Assembly (NCBI RefSeq): GCF_907164915.1
Contig: NC_061862.1
Span: 29,219,151-29,283,150 of the forward strand
Length of the DNA stretch: 64,000 bases
Reading direction: 5' to 3'
Origin: Impatiens glandulifera
Taxonomy: Eukaryota; Streptophyta; Magnoliopsida; Ericales; Balsaminaceae
A program made the translations under genes and the position numbers. The notes beneath the pieces are model-generated. The model had not been told where the DNA came from. It saw nothing but the letters and a program-made list of their open reading frames with translations, and made no database searches. Below, in pieces: positions 36,043-46,783 of this stretch (positions within the stretch are counted from its first letter, which is position 1; every line of letters begins with the position of its first letter).

Positions 36043-37164
36043 TTATATCTTGGCGAAGTCGACAGTCCCCTTGCCGTCGTGAGCCTTCCTAAAGAAATGC
36101 TTGACATAATCTGAGTAGAGCACTTGCTTATATATGGGAGTCTCCCCGCTCTGTATGACCTCCGGCAAGGGTCCGATGACATCGTTGGGCCTGGGGTTGA
36201 CGAATATGGGAACGGAGATCCTGTTGTGGGATCCGTTGGCTGCGACCCTGTGCTCGACACTCTTGTAGCGCCCGTTGCTCATTATCTGCATGGCGTCCCC
36301 GATGTTGATGACAATGGCTCCGGGGACGGGAGGAACGTGGATCCAGGTGGTCTGATCAGCAGCAGCAGCAGCGTCGTCGTGGTGGAGTTTCCTGACATAG
36401 AGGCCTCCGACTTGATCCTGTAGGAGGATGGTGAGAGTGGAGACGTCGGAGTGGCGGCCGACTCCGATGGTGAGATCGGGATTGGGGCACTTGGGATAGT
36501 AGTTCATGTTGATCCTCTTGGAACCCATAAAGAGGTTTTCTTTAGCTTGGTCGAAGTCCTCGTTGTGGACGTTGAGCCTTTGAGTGAGTGCCTTGAGAAG
36601 GTTCTTGATCATGATTTCGGAGGTGTTGAGGAATTCCAAGGCCTCGTCTCTGCAGGAAGAAGGCCAGTGGGCATGGGCCTCCTGATTGGAGACGAAGAAT
36701 AGGCTAAGATAGTCTTTCCACTCGAGGGCTTTCTCAGCGTGAGGGGTGAAGCTGGTCCCGAACCGGACATTGTTGGTGGGGGAATTGTCCTTGGAGTGTT
36801 TCTTCTTCTCCTCTGCCGGCTGCCTGAAAAACCTGTAGGTGGCTTCCTTGACATCCTCCAGCACCTGAAGGGGGACCCCGTGGTTGACCACTTGGAAGAA
36901 GCCCCATTTCTCGGCGGCGTCGCAGATGGAGTCGGCCACTTGGGGATCGTGGAGCAGGTTGGACATGTCGATGACGGGAATGGAGTGCTGATTGACCACT
37001 GTTTTCATGTCGATCCTTTCCTCGAGAGGCTGAACGTATTGTCTGGGGAGGGATCGGAGGCCCAATTCGGAGAGACCCTTCACTCCGTGCCCTTCATGGA
37101 CGGCGTACTTTATTACATCGAATGACGACGTCTCCGATGATGCGATTGTCATTCCAGGAGCCAT
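36043..37164 (-). CDS. Feruloyl-CoA 6'-hydroxylase-like dioxygenase, copy 4
   Basis: Complete 373-codon single-exon gene, protein identical to copies 2 and 3, with intact Fe(II) and 2-oxoglutarate residues. Promoter sequence is as in copies 1-3 (TATA 37322-37332). It is the last intact copy before the disrupted copy 5, and its distal spacer switches to the long class. Confidence 0.93.
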   Translation of the reverse strand: MAPGMTIASSETSSFDVIKYAVHEGHGVKGLSELGLRSLPRQYVQPLEERIDMKTVVNQHSIPVIDMSNLLHDPQVADSICDAAEKWGFFQVVNHGVPLQVLEDVKEATYRFFRQPAEEKKKHSKDNSPTNNVRFGTSFTPHAEKALEWKDYLSLFFVSNQEAHAHWPSSCRDEALEFLNTSEIMIKNLLKALTQRLNVHNEDFDQAKENLFMGSKRINMNYYPKCPNPDLTIGVGRHSDVSTLTILLQDQVGGLYVRKLHHDDAAAAADQTTWIHVPPVPGAIVINIGDAMQIMSNGRYKSVEHRVAANGSHNRISVPIFVNPRPNDVIGPLPEVIQSGETPIYKQVLYSDYVKHFFRKAHDGKGTVDFAKI

Positions 37165-37802
37165 ATATTATAAATTATATATGCAGATCAAGAGATATAT
37201 TTAATATATAAATGAAACGAGTTTATAAGGATCGATGAAGAGGAGCGAGATTATAAGTAGATGAATAGAAAGAATATGAGAGGGATGTGATATTGATACT
37301 AAGATCGGCGATCGAGTATGGATATATATATAGTTTGCTTGCTTAAACATTATTAATATATTATTAAAAGCACTCAGTCAGTCAAAAGCATTTATTTATT
37401 ATTATATCTCTCTTTCTCACAAAATAAAAGAACATGTGCTGTTTTGTGTGTGAGAGAGTGAGATGGCGGGCGGAGGACAAATTAAGTGGTAGGGTAGGTG
37501 GAGGTCATACCACATTTTTGACTTTTCAAAATATCTAGCTTCGATGAAACTGCAACAATGTTGGTGTTCGGATTGGATTTAGAATTATTTAAATAGTTGT
37601 TGTTGTGGTGTTTCTTATTTTGAAAAATTATATTATTAGTTGAAAATATTTAAGATGTATTAATTTTTAAAATAAGAATATTTTATTTAATTGAAAAACA
37701 TTGTTACACCAAACAAGGCTTTAGATAGTAGTAAAAATGACCAAAAATAAAATAAGTCTATATTGATTTAGTTTATAATCTCAAATTATCAGATTTTGCA
37801 TA

Positions 37803-37842
<40 letters not shown>

Positions 37843-38594
37843 CACACAACTATAACAAATCACATGGTACTCGTACTACAACGCACGACTCGTTAAACAA
37901 GCTCTAAACCGGTCGGATTGTTGACTTGCGGGTTGATCCGTCATCGAAATTATAAATGTGAATTTAGTCTAGTGGATATAAATTTTGTTGCTCGACCTGA
38001 AAAATAGGTCACCATCGTCGTCTCGTCTTTTTGAGAGACATTTCATTTCCTTTTAATTATGCTTTGAAATTGGTTTGGTTTTAAAAATTTAAATCTCGAT
38101 AGTCTTAATCTCATAATTTACTCTGCTATCGAATCAACTAAAAATAGATGAGGAACCAAGCAAGAGAAGAGAGATAAATCGACGCTTTTAAAAGACTGAT
38201 TTTTTTACTTTTAGAGTCGCCACATGGTTTTCTACGTGAGAGACCAAGAAAAATAATTGTTTTGCGCGTACAAATGCATTTTAAAAAAAATTCTAAGTTG
38301 GTTCCATGTCCGGTGACACTTTAGAAATGACGTTAGCGTTATGTCGTTCGTGCCCGTCCAAAGGGCGGTATCTACTTTAAAATTTCGGCTATTTTAGAAA
38401 TTTTAAATTTTTTGTTTTATTTTGTCAAATTATTCCCCAATCCCAAAAGATGCGTCTAGACTTTATATTAATTTAATCCTTGAACATGGATCTGGATTAT
38501 ATCATTGACATTTTAAAAATTAAAAATGACGAAAATAAACAAGTATCTATAGTCGATATAAAAGATGGTAAAATTGTACTTGTTGATAGGGTTC

Positions 38595-39440
38595 ATAACA
38601 GTTGATTGTAATCACTACAATGCTCTTAATAAAGTTTTTGACTTGATTTGAATGATGTTTTACAACCTCTTTTAAAAATAAAAAATAATGCAAAAAGTTT
38701 GAAGAACAACCTTTAATGAAGGATTGTTGTTTTGAGGTTCTTTCTTCTTCCTTGAGTTCCCGTCTGTTTGAAATAGTATTGGGATCCTTTTAAAGGCATC
38801 TAGGTCTCGGGATCTCCAACCTATCTCCTTTCGCTAAAATTAGTTTGTCCTTATCTTCTCTCCCACTGAATTCTCCCTCCATGCTCACTATGATTCCCTT
38901 TTGAATTGTCGAATTTAATACCTTATAGGAATAGAAATTATTTCAGTTGCTTTTCAAATAAAGCCATACTTTATGTTGAATAGACTTGAATAGTTGGGCT
39001 TTCTTAATGGGTCAACCCAATTCTCTATTCGTTAGGGTTTCTGTATTAGGGTTTCTGGGGACAGAGTGTTATATAAACCCATGTAATAACCCTAGTTTGT
39101 TATATCAACTTTGTAAACAATCTTCTCAATAATAATCTCTTTCTTCTAGTGGACGTAACAAAGTTCTATCTTGGTGAACCACCTTAAATCTCTGTCTATT
39201 TATTGTTTACGTCATTCTTACGCATTACATGTAACACATCCGATGTCACATCTTCATCACGACGAAGAAGAAGAAGGGACCCAAGCTTTGGTTGATAATT
39301 GCGAATGCGCGATGGACAACCTTTTAAATGTGGGCCAATGGTTGGTGATGGGCGTTGGGAGTTTGTTGTCTAGTCTTGTACATTGACCTCAATAGGTGCC
39401 TCAACCTAGGCTTGCTTCCGTGGAAGATCAACTCGGGTTC
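38595..39440. repeat. 846-bp segment present only in long-class units (unit 4)
   Basis: The segment is bounded by direct GGGTTC repeats (38589-38594 and 39435-39440). Short-class units have a single GGGTTC at the equivalent place (near 20770). Its middle (about 38974-39229) starts TGTTGAATAGACT and ends GCATTACA. It includes a TTATATAAACCC box and an AGTGGACGTAACAAAG word like those in copia LTRs, for example the LTR at 55010, so an LTR fragment is likely inside. The 71-codon frame 39171-39386 has no recognisable features. Confidence 0.7.
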
Positions 39441-42400
39441 TGTGCATGGGTCGAGCCTCTACGGGGTTGCCAATACCTCCTGTTAGTCCTTCCGTCTAGT
39501 GGCCGCACAAAGTGGTTGTCGACAATTTTTTATCGACCTTTTTTTAACGTGCAAACATACAAAAAATAATTAATAGATATAAACTCATTTAGCAAATATC
39601 ATTAATTTATTTAATTATTTGTATGTTTTTGAATTTTATTTGAAATTATCCCGATTTTAATTATTTTTTAATCTAATAATGGATACGACATTATTTTCAA
39701 ATTAATTAATTATTTATTTCCCTTGCAATGATCCAGTATTAGAATTTTTAGAAAATCTTTAATGGCTCACGATAATTTAAATTTTTTATAAATCGAGAAA
39801 GTTAAAAATGGGTTCGTATAGAATGCCATAGGAACCCATTTTGTACCAAGTTTGGATTAAACAAACATTCGACTATTTCATTAGCATAACTTGTGTGATG
39901 AAACCTAACCCAGTCCTTACCTGAGGACATATGTTCGACTAATTCATCAAAGGGGAGTGATGTGTAATGAATCCCGACCCATTCCTTACTCAAGTATGGA
40001 CATTTAGCTAATTCATTCACACACTTGTGTGATGAAACCTTACCTAGTCCTTATTTAGGACGAAAATTCGGCTAATTCATCCACGGGGATTGATGTGTAA
40101 TTAAACATGATCCAGCTCTTATTCAAGTACAGAATATGGCTAATTCTACCACATGGATGGTATTTGGCTTCTAATCCGGCTAGTGTTAGCTTTCGACATA
40201 AACTAAAGGTTGATCGAATGACTTACAATACTTTATCGAAGATAGACGCGCAACAAATGGTGTTTCTAGGTACACTCGAGTGAATCATAAAATATGATTT
40301 TGTATACTATCAACAAATAGTATTTGTACACCAATACAATCATCAACAATTGATTCTGCATACCATCAATAAATGATATTCTTAGGCATACTAACATTAA
40401 CATTAACATCAACAAATGATCCTCGTGCATACCATCAAAGTATTCCTAATCTGATTGACACAAACATCAATAAACGATAGTGTGAGAAACCAACAATTAA
40501 AAAATATGGTACACAAGTACGATCATCAAAAATTAATCGTATATACCTCAAACGTGTTTTTTTCATAAGATTGTATTATCTTCTTGTACATACGTCATCA
40601 AAAATAATTTTATTATCCCAGATATGTACTATCAATAAATCATATACGTCATCAACCTAGGATCATATCACTTTAAATATGTACTATCAACATAAAGTGT
40701 CCTCGTCTTGCATATACATTATCAACAAATGATCGTAGTGCTTTAAATGCGTATTATCCATTAATAGTGTCAATGATCATAAAACTATTAACTTTCTATT
40801 CCAATTAGGGTTTGGTTTAGTTTCTAACTACGGTTAGAGTTTGATTTAGTTTTTAACTATGTATAGGTTTTGATTAAGCTTTTGACTCCATCTAGAGTTT
40901 GGTTTAGCTTTTGACTTCGACAAAGATTTGGTTTAGCTCATTACTCCATCTAGGGTTTGGTTTAACTTTTAACTACGATTTGGTTTTGGTTAAACTTTTA
41001 ACTAAAACTAGGGTTTAAGTTTAGCTTTTGACTCCAACTAGGGTTTATGTTTAACTTTTGACTCTGACTAGGGTTATGTTTAGTTTTTAACTCTAGTTAG
41101 GGTTAGATTTAACTTTTAACTTTGGTTAGGGTTATGTTTATATTAAGAATGGACTTGCAATGCATCCACTAGTTGGATGACTTATAAGCTATGGAACGTT
41201 GCGCCTTGAGAATCCTCGACCCTAAGAATGATTGTTTTATATAAACATATATTTTTTTTCAAAATGACATTCACAACTGTTTGTAAATAAAAGATGATTT
41301 TTTAGTCAGTTTTTAATTTTATTTTACTAGAGAACCCAACTCCTCGTACATTGTTTTTTTTTGAAAATTTCCATAATATCGTACTTAGGGTTTTCTTTTT
41401 TCTAAGCGACTTTCACAATTACTTATAAGTCATAAATCGTTGATTTAATTAAATATTTTATTTACAAAAGAACATAATTTTTGGTTGATTAATTTTAGAC
41501 AAATGCCCCTATAGTATCATACATAGGGTTCTTTTCTTTCTTTTTCAAAATGACCTTCACATCAATTTGTAAATCAACAATTGTTGATTTAATCATTATT
41601 TAAGAGAATAAAACACTTCATACATTATTTGTAGAAAAATACCCTCTAGTATCATACATAAAAAAGTTATTTCTTTTTCAAAAAACATCACAACTACTTG
41701 TAAATCAACCATCGTTGATTCAATTATTATTTACGAGAGAACACCTCTCTTCGAAGTTATTTTTAGAAAAATATATCTCGAATCATGCATATATTATTTT
41801 TTATTATTTTTCAAAATTATCTTCACAACTATTTATAAATCAGAAATCGTTGAGTGAGTCATAATTTACGAGAAAACACATTTCTTTATAGATTATTATT
41901 AGAAAAATGACCCTCGTATTATACCTATGTTTTTTTATTTTTCAAAATAACCTTCAACTCCATGTAAATCAATAATAGTTGAATTAGTCATTATTTATAA
42001 AAGAACACAACTCTACGAGTAGATTATTTTTAGCTAAATGTCTATTGTAGCATACCAAGGATTTTAATTTAGATAATGATGTATTTTCCCATAAATTTAC
42101 CAAATATATAATTTAGGGTCTTGCTTAGATATTATTTATTTTTTTTGGAAAATAAAAATGGGAAAACGAATTAAGTATGTAGTCCGCAAACAAACTTAAT
42201 CATTTAACGAGTCACAGAACTTGCCGTCTAACGGGCACGAACTTAGAAACACATGATTAATATATATCTCTTATTACCGCTAGGCTAGAATAGGGAATAA
42301 ATTCTCCACACTTATGAAGTGAAGTTTAAGAGTTTTTATAAATAAAAATACTTTTTTTATGTTTTTTATGATTTATAATATTAACTTACTAATTTATGAC

Positions 42401-43379
42401 AAATGTAACTAATTATAATTTAAACTATTATAATAAATTAAACTGATTAATCATGTTTTTAACGGGATCAAATTTTTGTTATAGATTTTGCATTTAATAC
42501 GTACCACCTTCACAAAATATGGTCATTTTATAGAATGAGTCTAAAGTAATGAAGAGAGAATGAAAAAACTAACATATTTTGTGAACGTGGTACTTAGTAG
42601 AACACAAAATCTGAAATATTATATTTGATTATGTGTTTATCATCATCTTTTTTTACTTTGAAGATAATAATGAATCAATAATATTAATTTATCCATACAT
42701 ATATCTTCTAGAGATGAAGTAGAATTAGCACGTGCATCTCTTCAACAAACAATTAAATTAAATGAACTCAATTACTCTCCTCTTATACATTTGATTATGA
42801 AATTAGGAGTATGAATGAATGTTATTATATCTTGGCGAAGTCGACAGTCCCCTTGCCGTCGTGAGCCTTTCTAAAGAAATGCTTGACATAATCTGAGTAG
42901 AGCACTTGCTTATATATGGGAGTCTCCCCGCTCTGTATGACCTCCGGCAAGGGTCCGATGACATCGTTGGGCCTGGGGTTGACGAATATGGGAACGGAGA
43001 TCCTGTTGTGGGATCCGTTGGCTGCGACCCTGTGCTCGACACTCTTGTAGCGCCCGTTGCTCATTATCTGCATGGCGTCCCCGATGTTGATGACAATGGC
43101 TCCGGGGACGGGAGGAACGTGGATCCAGGTGGTCTGATCATCAGCAGCAGCAGCGTCGTCGTGGTGGAGTTTCCTGACATAGAGGCCTCCGACTTGATCC
43201 TGTAGGAGGATGGTGAGAGTGGAGACGTCGGAGTGGCGGCCGACTCCGATGGTGAGATCGGGATTGGGGCACTTGGGATAGTAGTTCATGTTGATCCTCT
43301 TGGAACCCATAAAGAGGTTTTCTTTAGCTTGGTCGAAGTCCTCGTTGTGGACATTGAGCCTTTGAGTGAGTGCCTTGAG

Positions 43380-43710
43380 TGTTGGCTTTGACTATTGGAT
43401 CTTTCTAAGAACAACTATGAAGATATGAAACTCTGGAAAATAGATATTTGCTAAAGAAGAAAAAAGTCTTGAAAAAACTTGAGTGTTGTATATTCAACCT
43501 TTACAACCAATCCTTATATAGGAGTAATTAGCCTAGAACCTTAAATTACTTATACATATAGGCCCAAGCCCACTAATAATTAAATATACCCTAATGGTAT
43601 AAAAGACAATATAATAATATATCAATATAATATATTATTATATTATATACACTAACATCAATAAAGGCCTACAACTTTATATTTTCTCACAATCAATGCT
43701 TAAACTCACA
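43380..43710 (-). repeat. 3' LTR of the copia insertion
   Basis: 331 bp, TGTTGG at the left and ACTCACA at the right on the plus strand. It is adjacent to the purine tract (minus-strand ATGGGGGAGAT, about 43711-43721) that primes plus-strand synthesis. Confidence 0.93.
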
Positions 43711-44487
43711 ATCTCCCCCATAAGCTTGATTTGGTTCGAGATACTTCACGCCGAGCATCTCTCGCATCTCTGCAAATTTGACTCTTGCTAGTGCCTTAGT
43801 GAGAATGTCTGCACGCTGCTCTCTAGTGCCTACAAACTCTACAACGATCTGTTGATTCTTGACGCATTCACGGATGAAGTGGAACCGAATGTCGATGTGT
43901 TTTCTGCGTCCATGAAACACCGAGTTCTTCATTAATTCTATTGCAGACTTGTTGTCGATATTGAGGGTTACCGGCCTCATCTTGCATCCGAGCACCTCGC
44001 TCAACAAGTTTCTTAGCCAAAGTCTTTGGCACGACGCTGCAGTAGCTTCCATAAACTCCGCCTCACATGAAGATAAAACAACAGTTCGTTGTTTCTGAGA
44101 TTGCCACGTGATCAGATTCCCGTTGAGATAAAATACCATCCCTCCAATACTTTTTCTGTCATCTGTGTCACCGGCTAGGTCACTGTCAGTAAAACTAACG
44201 AGTTCTTCAACTTCTCGTCCTCTTCTTAACTGAATCCCATAATTCATCGTTCCCTTCACGTAACGAAGAATGTCTTTTACTACCTGTTGGTGTAGAGTGG
44301 CAGACTTCTCCATGTATCGACTCGCTATGTCAACTACATAAGAGATATCCGGTCGAGTGTGTGCCAAGTACCTGAGACACCCGATGATACGCCAATACTC
44401 CTTCGGATCCACTATGCTTCCTTCCACATCCTTTCCGAGCTGCAACTTTGCTTCAATAGGATACTTGCTCGAGTTATAATCCTCCAT
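43693..44487 (-). CDS. Copia pol C-terminal part: RNase H
   Basis: The 264-residue frame begins two codons after a single in-frame TAG that separates it from the upstream 646-codon frame. It shows the end of RT (YLAHTRPDISY) and a complete copia-type RNase H with TDSDLAG (Asp), SSCEAEFMEA (Glu), NIDNKSAIEL (Asp) and the HIDIRFHFIRE segment. It ends inside the LTR, as is common. Because frames match across the TAG, it was recently one polyprotein of about 915 codons or is read through. It is likely inactive for transposition on its own since RT and integrase are missing. Confidence 0.8.
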   Translation of the reverse strand: MEDYNSSKYPIEAKLQLGKDVEGSIVDPKEYWRIIGCLRYLAHTRPDISYVVDIASRYMEKSATLHQQVVKDILRYVKGTMNYGIQLRRGREVEELVSFTDSDLAGDTDDRKSIGGMVFYLNGNLITWQSQKQRTVVLSSCEAEFMEATAASCQRLWLRNLLSEVLGCKMRPVTLNIDNKSAIELMKNSVFHGRRKHIDIRFHFIRECVKNQQIVVEFVGTREQRADILTKALARVKFAEMREMLGVKYLEPNQAYGGDCEFKH

Positions 44488-44493
44488 TACAAA

Positions 44494-46434
44494 CTATTTC
44501 AACATCTTCTTCGCATAAGCTTCCTGCTTTACCTTAATGCTATCTTTCTTCTGGTCCACCTCGATACCAAGAATTAACCTGACTGTGTAATGTTTCGCCA
44601 CCGGTGCAAAGTTCTCCTCAAAATCATTACTTTGCTTATGCACATAGCCTTTTGCTACCAATCTCTCTTGGTGCTTGAGGATGTTGCATTCGCTGTCTCT
44701 TTTAAACTTGAAAAACCACTTTAACTCGATGGTCTTGTGATTGGGTGGTAAGTTAGTGAGCTCCCATGTCTTATTCTTCCTAATAGACTCGAGCTCATTG
44801 TTCATGGCTTCATTCCATGACTCTTCGACTACCGCCTCGTGATATGTTGTTGGCTCATCGGTGGTGAGCAACAACAATTCATCAGGATCCATCTCTACTA
44901 GTGGTGCCTCCACATAGACATCTCGTAGGATTCCGAACTCCGCGAGATTTTGTACGAGCTTGTTGTTGTTGTTGCACCACTCCCACTTCTTCTCCTCCTC
45001 GAATATAGTGTCTCTCCTCACATAGATTTCCCTGTAAGATGAATTAGGAAACTTGTGCGCCTCGCTTCCGTCTTCGAACTTCACATTTCTAGTAATTTTC
45101 TCGTCGATCTCATTGAGCTTCTCTCGATGGCCCTTCATATGGTTGTTTGCTCCATTGTCAAGGTACCACACATTAGTGTGATTACACTCATCGCCACTTA
45201 CGAGGAGTTTCTCCATGACTTTCTCTTCACTGAACAACACCACATCTGCTTCCTCCTTGAACGGTTCTTGCATGAACTCTTCAAGGTTTGTCTTCTCGTC
45301 TCCCTCAGCAAACATTAATACTGGCTCCTCGTCATAGAAGCTAACAAGGTTTGCATCATCTTCTTCGGGCAAAGCTTTCGTCACTACCTCAGCAAACATT
45401 AATGCTGGCTCCTCATCATAGAAGCTAGTGAGGTTTGCATCATCTTCTTCGGGCAAAGCTTTCGTCACTACCTCAACAAACATTAATGCTGGCTCCTCAT
45501 CATAGAAGCTAGTGAGGTTTGCCTCACCGTCAGATCTATTGTTAGGGCACTTAGACGCGTAGTGCCCATACTTTTGACAAGCGTAACACTTCACTGTGCT
45601 CTTGTCTTTGCGGGGCTTGGTACCTTCTTGTCGAGGTGAGCTTTCTGCACAACCTCGCCCTTGACCTTGACCTTGCCCTTGCCCTTTGCCACGACCTCGG
45701 TTATCTCCACCGTTGCCGCTACGACTCGATGATCCAGAAGAAAAATCGGCTTCTCCGTTTTTCTTCATTCGTGACATCCATTCATCATGCGTGAGCAATA
45801 GATGCTCCTCCTCTTGGTCTCCGTATCCGCGAAGTCTCTCCTCGTGGACTTTGAGACGACCGACGATCTCTTCGACGGTCATATTCTTGAGGTCACCAAA
45901 TTGCTCGATCGCTGTAACGATCTGCATGTATGTTTGTGGTAAGGCTCTAAGGAACTTCTTGACGACGGAGGTCTCCTCCACCTTCTCTCCTAACGAGCGG
46001 ATACCAGTCACAATGGATGTCAATTTCATGGCGAAATCATCCACCGATTCCCCATTCTTCATACGAATCGCCTCAAATTGTGTCTTCAAGGTTTGCACTT
46101 TTGCCTCCTTGACTCTCTCCACTCCAACATGCATTGTCTTTAACGTCTCCCACGCTAGCTTAGCGGAATCCTTCTCAGCCACCATGAGAAGAACGTCCTC
46201 AGGGAGTGCTTGATAGATGGCGGCGAGAGCCATTCTATCAATCCGTTCGTCGACATCTTCGAGCATCACGGCTTCCCACACTCCTTGTGCTTGTAAGTTT
46301 ACCCGCATCTTCAATACCCAAACCGAGTAGTTACTCTTCGTGAGTAACGGATAGGAGAGCGTCACATTCCCTTCTCTTCCAATCTTCATTGCCGCCGCAT
46401 CTCTGGTTGATCTTGTCGACGACATGTTCTTCAA
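44494..46434 (-). CDS. Copia gag and internally deleted pol N-terminal part
   Basis: A 646-residue frame. Gag fold spans about 20-205, followed by a Gly/Gln-rich linker (GQGQGQGQG) and a zinc knuckle CYACQKYGHYASKC (283-296). Next is a 28-residue acidic unit (ANLTSFYDEEPALMF start) in two full copies (305-332, 333-360) plus a partial third. The protease active site reads WYLDNGANNHM, with Asn427 where Ser or Thr is usual. The frame then jumps to the post-integrase segment (RRDTIFEEEKKWEW), the RT entry (WNEAMNNELESI...TWELTNLPPNHK, FAPVAKHYTVRLIL) and directly to the RT exit (GIEVDQKKDSIKV). The YVDD region and the integrase are absent. It stops at TAG 44494-44496. Confidence 0.85.
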   Translation of the reverse strand: MKNMSSTRSTRDAAAMKIGREGNVTLSYPLLTKSNYSVWVLKMRVNLQAQGVWEAVMLEDVDERIDRMALAAIYQALPEDVLLMVAEKDSAKLAWETLKTMHVGVERVKEAKVQTLKTQFEAIRMKNGESVDDFAMKLTSIVTGIRSLGEKVEETSVVKKFLRALPQTYMQIVTAIEQFGDLKNMTVEEIVGRLKVHEERLRGYGDQEEEHLLLTHDEWMSRMKKNGEADFSSGSSSRSGNGGDNRGRGKGQGQGQGQGRGCAESSPRQEGTKPRKDKSTVKCYACQKYGHYASKCPNNRSDGEANLTSFYDEEPALMFVEVVTKALPEEDDANLTSFYDEEPALMFAEVVTKALPEEDDANLVSFYDEEPVLMFAEGDEKTNLEEFMQEPFKEEADVVLFSEEKVMEKLLVSGDECNHTNVWYLDNGANNHMKGHREKLNEIDEKITRNVKFEDGSEAHKFPNSSYREIYVRRDTIFEEEKKWEWCNNNNKLVQNLAEFGILRDVYVEAPLVEMDPDELLLLTTDEPTTYHEAVVEESWNEAMNNELESIRKNKTWELTNLPPNHKTIELKWFFKFKRDSECNILKHQERLVAKGYVHKQSNDFEENFAPVAKHYTVRLILGIEVDQKKDSIKVKQEAYAKKMLK

Positions 46435-46437
46435 TCT

Positions 46438-46450
46438 AGCTCTGATACCA
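46438..46450 (-). other. Primer binding site of the copia insertion
   Basis: The plus strand GCTCTGATACCA is the complement of TGGTATCAGAGC, two bases from the 5' LTR. It confirms minus orientation. Confidence 0.9.
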
Positions 46451-46452
46451 AA

Positions 46453-46783
46453 TGTTGGCTTTGACTATTGGATCTTTCTAAGAACAACTATGAAGATATG
46501 AAACTCTGGAAAATAGATATTTGCTAAAGAAGAAAAAAGTCTTGAAAAAACTTGAGTGTTGTATATTCAACCTTTACAACCAATCCTTATATAGGAGTAA
46601 TTAGCCTAGAACCTTAAATTACTTATACATATAGGCCCAAGCCCACTAATAATTAAATATACCCTAATGGTATAAAAGACAATATAATAATATATCAATA
46701 TAATATATTATTATATTATATACACTAACATCAATAAAGGCCTACAACTTTATATTTTCTCACAATCAATGCTTAAACTCACA
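46453..46783 (-). repeat. 5' LTR of the copia insertion
   Basis: 331 bp, no difference from 43380-43710 seen by eye. Right end ACTCACA abuts target duplication TTGAG (46784-46788). Confidence 0.93.

Larger units (their letters stand above)
35254..42033. repeat. Tandem array unit 4 (long class, 6780 bp; mosaic)
   Basis: The gene, promoter and proximal spacer match units 1-3. From about 38300 onward the variants match unit 5 instead (GTCCGGTGAC, then the extra ~846 bp at 38595-39440). The unit therefore looks like the product of a crossover between short-class and long-class units. Confidence 0.9.
43380..46783 (-). mobile_element. Recent 3.4-kb non-autonomous Ty1/copia element in copy 5
   Basis: Two 331-bp LTRs (43380-43710 and 46453-46783) appear identical by eye, start TG and end CA, and are flanked by a perfect 5-bp target duplication TTGAG (43375-43379 and 46784-46788). 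The minus-strand primer binding site and polypurine tract are present. Internally, gag, a short protease, the IN-RT linker and RNase H remain, but the integrase core and the reverse-transcriptase catalytic core are deleted. It must have been mobilised by a partner element. LTR identity points to a very recent insertion. Confidence 0.95.

Noticed and set aside
39171..39386. 71-codon ORF in the long-class segment
   Set aside because: It starts within an LTR-like sequence, has no recognisable domain, and a GAAGAA length change between the two copies alters it.
43380..46783. Copia element acting as a spliced intron that keeps copy 5 functional
   Set aside because: There is no evident splice-site pair at the boundaries; translation stops in the LTR after codon 190 and the insertion carries its own frames in the same orientation.
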